Part shown: positions 5,036 to 5,060 of the stretch, one piece after another
How positions within the stretch are numbered: position 1 is the first letter of the stretch
Layout: every line of letters starts with the position of its first letter
NCBI GenBank assembly: GCA_955652855.1
Contig: CATPCN010000752.1
Span: 1 to 5,060, forward strand
Direction: 5' to 3'
Length of the DNA stretch: 5,060 bases
Source: an uncultured Chthoniobacterales bacterium
GTDB taxonomy: Bacteria > Verrucomicrobiota > Verrucomicrobiae > Chthoniobacterales > UBA10450
The notes under the pieces: generated by a model
What the model was told of the DNA's origin: nothing
Databases searched by the model: none
Seen by the model: only the letters and a program-made list of their open reading frames with translations
Position numbers and translations under genes: made by a program

Positions 5036-5060
5036 GTGATTTGATTTTGGAGAATACCTG

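Noticed and set aside
4703..5044. Plus-strand frame of 113 codons opposite the RRM gene, preceded by AAAGGAG at about 4726-4732
   Set aside because: It lies wholly opposite a clear RRM coding region, and the purine run is inside the infA-side hairpin and after the frame's own ATG.

Overview
The window is a compact bacterial chromosomal segment of moderately high GC (mid-50s percent by eye). Seven protein genes fill about 90% of it. Six lie on the minus strand, and one 5'-incomplete gene lies on the plus strand at the left edge. The longest gap without a gene is about 115 bases. I see no RNA gene, CRISPR array, insertion sequence, phage gene or broken gene.

Reading the minus strand in its own direction, from right to left, the first block is informational. 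It holds a one-domain RRM RNA-binding protein (5035-4757), translation initiation factor IF-1 (infA, 4694-4476) and a small zinc-ribbon protein (4467-4258) that starts 8 bases after infA stops. No ribosomal protein gene, secY or map is next to infA, so this is not the classical ribosomal-protein setting. Next comes an orphan six-helix membrane protein (4141-3452). The last block is catabolic: a deoxyribose-phosphate aldolase resembling the animal DERA enzyme (deoC, 3350-2415) and an aldehyde dehydrogenase (2337-787). The aldolase splits 2-deoxyribose 5-phosphate into glyceraldehyde 3-phosphate and acetaldehyde. The dehydrogenase is placed to oxidise the acetaldehyde to acetate while reducing NAD. 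Facing this block is the plus-strand gene (1-723) for a multi-pass membrane protein.

The gaps carry more inverted-repeat structure than I expected. A GC-rich hairpin lies between the RRM gene and infA. A second hairpin carries the zinc-ribbon stop codon in its loop. A small hairpin lies in the leader of the membrane-protein gene. Two mutually exclusive stems precede deoC, one ending right at its start codon. A 9-base inverted repeat brackets the deoC-ALDH gap, which also holds a TAAACGTTTA palindrome like a LacI-family operator core. None of the six minus-strand starts has a recognisable Shine-Dalgarno sequence.

Organism: not fixed by the sequence. The small RRM protein, free-standing infA, a DERA-type deoC with a dedicated ALDH and leaders without Shine-Dalgarno sequences would fit a soil bacterium of the Verrucomicrobiota (Chthoniobacterales-like). 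This is inference with low to moderate confidence. No wholly new system is evident. The best leads are the RRM/IF-1/zinc-ribbon cluster and the structured leaders.
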